A stretch of DNA of 64,000 nucleotides, taken from NCBI GenBank assembly GCA_963597355.1, contig CAVBPR010000002.1, positions 362,108 to 426,107 on the forward strand, in the 5' to 3' direction. Source of the DNA: UMGS1766 sp963597355. GTDB taxonomy: Bacteria > Bacillota > Clostridia > Oscillospirales > Oscillospiraceae. Positions 60,154 through 64,000 of this stretch are shown one piece after another; positions within the stretch are counted from its first letter, which is position 1; each line of letters begins with the position of its first letter. The notes beneath the pieces were generated by a model. That model searched no databases, had not been told where the DNA came from, and worked only from the letters and a program-made list of their open reading frames with translations. Position numbers and translations under genes: made by a program.

Positions 60154-60948
60154 ATGAAAATCGTTGTTTGCATGAAGCAGGTGCCGGATACAACTGAGGT
60201 AAAAATCGACCCTGTTACCAATACTCTGATTCGTGACGGCATTCCTGCCATCATCAACCCTGATGATAAGTGCGGCATTGAGGCTGCACTGGAAATCAAG
60301 GAGCGTATCCCTGGCACTACTGTTACCGTCATCACTATGGGTATCCCCGCTGCTGAAATTGCCCTGCGTGAAGCTCTGGCTATGGGCTGTGACGAGGCTG
60401 TCCTGCTGACTGACCGTAAATTAGGCGGTGCTGATACCTGGGCTACTTCCTCTGCTATTGCTGGCGCCGTGAAGAAGCTGGGTGCCGATTTGGTCATTTG
60501 CGGTCGTCAGGCTATCGACGGTGATACTGCTCAGGTCGGTGTTCAGATCGCTATTCATCTGGATCTGCCTGTTACCACCTATGTGGAGAAGCTGGTTGAT
60601 GTGAACGAAACCTCCATCACTGTTCAGCGTCAGTATGAGGATCGCTATCAGACCGTTCGTATGAACTATCCTTGCTTGATTACTGCTATTGGCGACTTGA
60701 ATAAGCCTCGCTATATGTCTGTTGGTGGTTGCTTTGATGCATATCAGAAAGAGATCAAGATCATGACCTATGCTGATATCGCCGATGTGGTTGATGAAAG
60801 CAATGTCGGTCTGGCAGGCTCCCCCACCTATGTTGCTGTTTCCACCACCAAGGAAGCCAAGGGTGCTGGCGAGATGCTGAAGGATCTGAGCGCTGACGAG
60901 GCTGTTGCCGCCATCGTGGAGAAGCTGGCCAGCAAGCACATCATTTGA
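60154..60948 (+). CDS. etfB: Electron transfer flavoprotein subunit beta
   Basis: 264 aa, ATG 60154 with AGGAGGAAG upstream. ETF beta fold from MKIVVCMKQVPDTTEVKID, with DRKLGGADTWATS and CGRQAIDGDTAQVGVQ; the C-terminal helix completes it. Length is close to bifurcating EtfB of butyrate producers, which bind an extra FAD in place of AMP. 22 bp after bcd. Confidence 0.96.
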   Translation: MKIVVCMKQVPDTTEVKIDPVTNTLIRDGIPAIINPDDKCGIEAALEIKERIPGTTVTVITMGIPAAEIALREALAMGCDEAVLLTDRKLGGADTWATSSAIAGAVKKLGADLVICGRQAIDGDTAQVGVQIAIHLDLPVTTYVEKLVDVNETSITVQRQYEDRYQTVRMNYPCLITAIGDLNKPRYMSVGGCFDAYQKEIKIMTYADIADVVDESNVGLAGSPTYVAVSTTKEAKGAGEMLKDLSADEAVAAIVEKLASKHII

Positions 60949-60965
60949 TGGAGGAAGTTTGAATC

Positions 60966-62114
60966 ATGAATAAGAATGTTTTCGTTTTCTGCGAGCAACG
61001 CGACGGAGAAATCCAGAAGGTTGCCTTTGAATTGGTGGGCAAGGCTCGTGAACTGGCTGATGCCCTTGGGCAGGAAGTTGTCGGTGTTCTGGCTGGCAGC
61101 AATATTGAGGGTAAAGCCGCAGAATTGATTGCACACGGTGCAGACAAGGTTATTGTTGCGGACGATCCAATCCTGGCTGAGTATTCCACCAAGCCTTACA
61201 CGCAGGTACTGGAGAAAGTTATTGTCGATTATGCTCCCGAGGTTGTGCTGTTCGGTGCTTCCTCCATTGGACGTGATCTGGCGCCTTCTGTTTCTGCCAC
61301 CGTGCACACAGGCCTTACCGCTGACTGCACCAGTCTCGCAATTGGCGACGTTGAAAAGACCGTAACCAATGCTGCTGACAAGGCGAAGGTTGAAGCAAAA
61401 ATTGCTGAGCTGGGTCAGGATGTTGCTGTTACGGATAACAGCCGTACCGTCAAGGGCAAAGATGGTCAGGAAATTGCTATCGTCAACGTGAAGTATGTCT
61501 ATCACAAGCAGCTGCGCATGACCCGTCCTGCTTTTGGTGGCAATATTATCGCTACTATCGCCTGCCTACAGCATCGTCCTCAGATGGCTACCGTTCGTCC
61601 CGGTGTAATGCAGGCACTGGCTGCAGACGCCTCTCGTACCGGTGAGGTCATCAAGCTGGACATCAAACCGACCAATAATGTCGAAGTTCTGGAGACGGTC
61701 AAGTCCACCAAGACATCTAAGGACATCACAGAGGCAAAGATTCTTGTTTCTGCTGGTCGTGGCATTGGTTCCGCTGAAAAGGTTTCTATGGTTCAAGATC
61801 TGGCCGATGCACTGGATGGTGATATCGCTTGCTCTCGTGCTGTTATCGACGCCGGTTGGATGGATAAAGATCGTCAGGTTGGACAGACCGGTAAGACAGT
61901 TCGTCCTGATTTGTATGTTGCCTGCGGTATCTCTGGTGCAATCCAACATGCAGCTGGCATGGAAGGAAGCGACTATATTATTGCGATCAACAAGGAAGAA
62001 ACTGCTCCCATCTTTGATATTGCTGACCTTGGCATTATTGGCGATGTGAATGCAATTCTGCCCAAGCTGACCGAAGCCATTAAGAAGTACAAGGCTGAAC
62101 AGGCTTCCAAGTAA
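60966..62114 (+). CDS. etfA: Electron transfer flavoprotein subunit alpha
   Basis: 382 aa, ATG 60966 with GGAGG about 12 nt upstream. N-terminal domain from VFVFCEQRDGEIQKVA, C-terminal FAD domain with ILVSAGRGIGSAEKVSM, GQTGKTVRPDLYVACGISGA and AINKEETAPIFDIADLGI. It carries the FAD that passes electrons to Bcd. Last gene of the operon; thiolase (thl) and a butyryl-CoA:acetate CoA-transferase are not present here. Confidence 0.96.
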   Translation: MNKNVFVFCEQRDGEIQKVAFELVGKARELADALGQEVVGVLAGSNIEGKAAELIAHGADKVIVADDPILAEYSTKPYTQVLEKVIVDYAPEVVLFGASSIGRDLAPSVSATVHTGLTADCTSLAIGDVEKTVTNAADKAKVEAKIAELGQDVAVTDNSRTVKGKDGQEIAIVNVKYVYHKQLRMTRPAFGGNIIATIACLQHRPQMATVRPGVMQALAADASRTGEVIKLDIKPTNNVEVLETVKSTKTSKDITEAKILVSAGRGIGSAEKVSMVQDLADALDGDIACSRAVIDAGWMDKDRQVGQTGKTVRPDLYVACGISGAIQHAAGMEGSDYIIAINKEETAPIFDIADLGIIGDVNAILPKLTEAIKKYKAEQASK

Positions 62115-62149
62115 TTTTCTGCATCCACTGAGTTCTTTTGCGTAAATAC

Positions 62150-62208
62150 ACTCCCTTCTAGGCAGACAAGCGTAATTTCAAAAACTTGTCTGTCCGGAAG
62201 GGAGTTTT
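62150..62208 (+). terminator. Terminator of the butyrate operon
   Basis: Nested stems ACTCCCTTC / GAAGGGAGT (62150-62158 and 62197-62205) and CAGACAAG / CTTGTCTG inside, followed by TTTTATTG. 36 bp beyond etfA. Confidence 0.8.
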
Positions 62209-62275
62209 ATTGTATTTATTGTATTTCAAAGTGGTATTTTTTATTGTTTACGCAACATTAATAAGTCAAAATAAG

Positions 62276-62305
62276 AAGAAAGTCCAGCGCGTGTTGGACT
62301 TTCTT
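62276..62305 (-). terminator. Terminator of the SDR gene
   Basis: AAGAAAGTCCA / TGGACTTTCTT with an 8-nt loop. On the minus strand it is followed by CTTATTTTG. A further repeat TGTCGGCAG / CTGCCGACA at 62313-62346 lies between it and the gene. Confidence 0.65.
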
Positions 62306-62370
62306 TACAGAATGTCGGCAGCTCTACGTTAGCAGAACTGCCGACAAAAAGCATTTAAGATTTAAATCAG

Positions 62371-63171
62371 TTACGGACGCTGTCCCATACCACCCTCGAG
62401 AGTTAACGTCTCACCAGACATATACTTAAAGTCCGGCATGGCCAATTGAACGCAAACACGACCAATTTCCAATTCTGCATCTCCATAGTGACCCATAGGA
62501 GGCATCTTAACATTTGCCTTGAACGCATCTGGATATGCTTTTTCAAAGTTTTCCAACTGGGCAGTCCAAGCCAATGGGCAGACAATATTTACGTTGATGC
62601 CGTCCTTGCCCCATTCTGTAGCAGCGACACGAGTTAAACCGCGGATACCTTCCTTAGCGGCCGCATATGCGCATTGCCCATAATTGCCGAATAAACCTGC
62701 ACCGGAGGCAAAGTTGACCACGCTACCTTTGGATTCTGCCAAATAGGGGTAGCATGCCTTCATATAGTAAAATGCTGCATACAATCCAGAATATAGCGCC
62801 AAATCGAACTGTTCGGTCGTATGATCTGCCAATGTTACACCAGATGCCGATGCCTGTGCATTGTTGATCAGAACCTGAATGCCGCCAAATTTTTCAACAG
62901 CCTGCTTTACCACATTCTGAGCAATCGCTTCATTGTCTGATCCAGCAGCAATATCCGCCTGAACGGTCAGAACCTGAATGCCGTATTTGGCTTCCAGTTC
63001 TTCCTTCGCGTCTTGCAGCTTTTTCAGATTCCGACCAGTAATAACAAGATTTGCGCCTTCTTTTGCATAGGCTGTGGCAATGCCATACCCGATGGAACCG
63101 CAACGACCATCACTCAACACGGCGCGACCAGCGCCAGTAATCAATGCTGTCTTACCCGTTAAGAATCCCAT
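62371..63171 (-). CDS. Short-chain dehydrogenase/reductase
   Basis: 266 aa from ATG 63171, with AAAGGAATG upstream; earlier ATGs at 63180 and 63198 are less well placed. Rossmann fold, but the cofactor loop is expanded: TGAGRAVLSDGRCGSIGYG rather than TGxxxGIG. Other motifs: NNAQAS, a serine in NFASGAGLF, and the catalytic YAAAK. C-terminal LTLEGGMGQRP is normal. Substrate unknown; candidates are hydroxy-acyl or hydroxysteroid-type alcohols. Convergent with the butyrate operon, transcribed alone. Confidence 0.88.
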   Translation of the reverse strand: MGFLTGKTALITGAGRAVLSDGRCGSIGYGIATAYAKEGANLVITGRNLKKLQDAKEELEAKYGIQVLTVQADIAAGSDNEAIAQNVVKQAVEKFGGIQVLINNAQASASGVTLADHTTEQFDLALYSGLYAAFYYMKACYPYLAESKGSVVNFASGAGLFGNYGQCAYAAAKEGIRGLTRVAATEWGKDGINVNIVCPLAWTAQLENFEKAYPDAFKANVKMPPMGHYGDAELEIGRVCVQLAMPDFKYMSGETLTLEGGMGQRP

Positions 63172-63294
63172 AATAAACATTCCTTTCTTTCTTTCCATGT
63201 TTACAGAAGATGCATGTTGATTTGTAAAGCACTTTTATCAACCACCTTATTATAACGCAAGCGCATCAGAATGTATTGTGAATCAGATACAATA

Positions 63295-63783
63295 TTATCC
63301 CCTGTTTTTGATTTCAGCATCCATTTTTTGAAGCAATGTCTTCTCTACAGGAAGCAGATCAATTGAACGGTAGGCTGTATTCATTTGATTGACGCATAAT
63401 CTTAATGTCTCAAGGGATAGATACGGAAGGAATGGAATAAACTGAGAAACCATTGCACGATACATCAAATCTTCCGTACTATTTGACTTTCGTGGTCGTG
63501 GTTGTAGCATCAGTTTTGCCAACGCCTCGCTAACTTCAGTCTGTTCTTCAGCACTCGCCTGTTCTGTAAGAACAGCCAGTTGTTCTATTTGGCCCTTCAC
63601 CTTTTCAAAGAAAATATCACACAGGTGATTTCTTGGATTTGAAACATAGTTGCCCAATATTCGACGCAGGAATCCACTGGAATGATCGCTCGTTTTTTCA
63701 TCTTCCGCACGGACAGATACATAAAATTCCTGATAAGAATTTTGGATTTCTTCTACTTTAGACATTAAATTTGATTCTTTCAT
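63295..63783 (-). CDS. Hypothetical helical cytoplasmic protein
   Basis: 162 aa if it starts at ATG 63783, 6 nt after GGAG; in-frame ATGs at 63795 and 63852 would lengthen it. Predicted all-helical and charged, with no signal, membrane segment or cysteine cluster beyond isolated residues. Two leucine-rich helices, FLPYLSLETLRLCVNQMN and LLPVEKTLLQKMDAEIKNR, close it. No family recognised. The remaining 63784-64000 holds AT-rich leader sequence with no gene that I can support. Confidence 0.6.
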   Translation of the reverse strand: MKESNLMSKVEEIQNSYQEFYVSVRAEDEKTSDHSSGFLRRILGNYVSNPRNHLCDIFFEKVKGQIEQLAVLTEQASAEEQTEVSEALAKLMLQPRPRKSNSTEDLMYRAMVSQFIPFLPYLSLETLRLCVNQMNTAYRSIDLLPVEKTLLQKMDAEIKNRG

Positions 63784-64000
63784 ATGTTGCTCCATATAAA
63801 TCGGCCTCTTAGTTTTAGTAAAAATTTTAAACGCTCGTGTGATTTTTCTCAATGGACATCTTAGGTATTACAATTAAGTTTAATCTATCATATCGCTTGA
63901 TCGGCTACAACCATCTTTTCTAAATTTTTTCAAGAATTTATTTTTGGTTGATTGCATAATGAAGTTGGACACCTAAGAAAAAATCCATAGTGATTTTCCC

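Noticed and set aside
62313..62346. Inverted repeat TGTCGGCAG / CTGCCGACA as a main terminator
   Set aside because: No T run on either strand; the neighbouring hairpin at 62276-62305 fits better.

Overview
The window is a 64 kb piece of a low-to-mid GC, Gram-positive chromosome. It is almost certainly from a strictly anaerobic, butyrate-producing member of the Clostridia; an Oscillospirales/Butyricicoccus-type gut organism is my inference. Supporting evidence: a crt-hbd-bcd-etfB-etfA operon, T-box and lysine riboswitches, strong AGGAGG ribosome sites, TTG/GTG starts, near-consensus SigA promoters with 17-bp spacers, the SCIFF peptide/maturase pair, an archaeal-type AspRS coupled to GatCAB, a SigH-type sigma factor, rubrerythrin with a Fur/PerR regulator, and a PPi-type phosphofructokinase.

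Layout. 0-1.4 kb: an unrecognised secreted protein and a lipoprotein. 1.6-5.6 kb: T-box(Phe)-pheS-pheT. 5.7-7.9 kb: yajC, then the SCIFF peptide scfA and radical-SAM maturase scfB. 8.3-12.7 kb: xerD, ruvCAB, a SigH-like sigma factor and a zinc-ribbon protein. 12.8-14.7 kb: two convergent paralogous LysR genes. 15-21.7 kb: nnr-alr, an operator-flanked Fur/PerR gene with rubrerythrin and a TSCPD protein, a LexA-like XRE-S24 repressor and pepF. 21.8-27.8 kb: an MBL hydrolase, a glycyl-radical-enzyme homologue with its activase, a phage scrap and a third LysR gene. 27.8-30.8 kb: an ABC transporter behind a lysine riboswitch. 30.8-33.6 kb: PPi-PFK, divergent fba, and a CadC-like ArsR regulator. 33.7-46.6 kb, mostly minus strand: a Xer recombinase, T-box(Cys)-cysE-cysS, recA-recX-rimO-pgsA, prmC, a YqhQ-like protein, and a lipoprotein/response regulator/histidine kinase operon. 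46.7-52.9 kb: T-box(Asn)-aspS2-gatC-gatA-gatB and an RlmI-like methyltransferase. 53-56.9 kb: a decayed phage tail gene, tRNA-Leu(CAA), a PNPOx-fold protein, and a DUF6110-like protein with a P1B-type ATPase. 57-62.1 kb: the butyrate operon. 62.3-64 kb: an SDR oxidoreductase and an unknown protein.

Themes. Amino-acid supply is sensed by RNA four times: T-boxes for Phe (TTC), Cys (TGC) and Asn (AAC), and one lysine riboswitch. The Asn T-box in front of aspS2-gatCAB indicates that Asn-tRNA(Asn) is made by transamidation.

The most unusual observation is at 23815-26169. This glycyl-radical-enzyme homologue keeps its active-site cysteine and sits in an operon with an intact activase, but the radical-bearing glycine of the RVxGY motif is threonine (RVATY). 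Other points to re-examine are a PheT with a roughly 100-residue insertion that looks like a second OB domain, two frameshifted phage structural-gene scraps, and a P-type ATPase with an SCA-type membrane motif.
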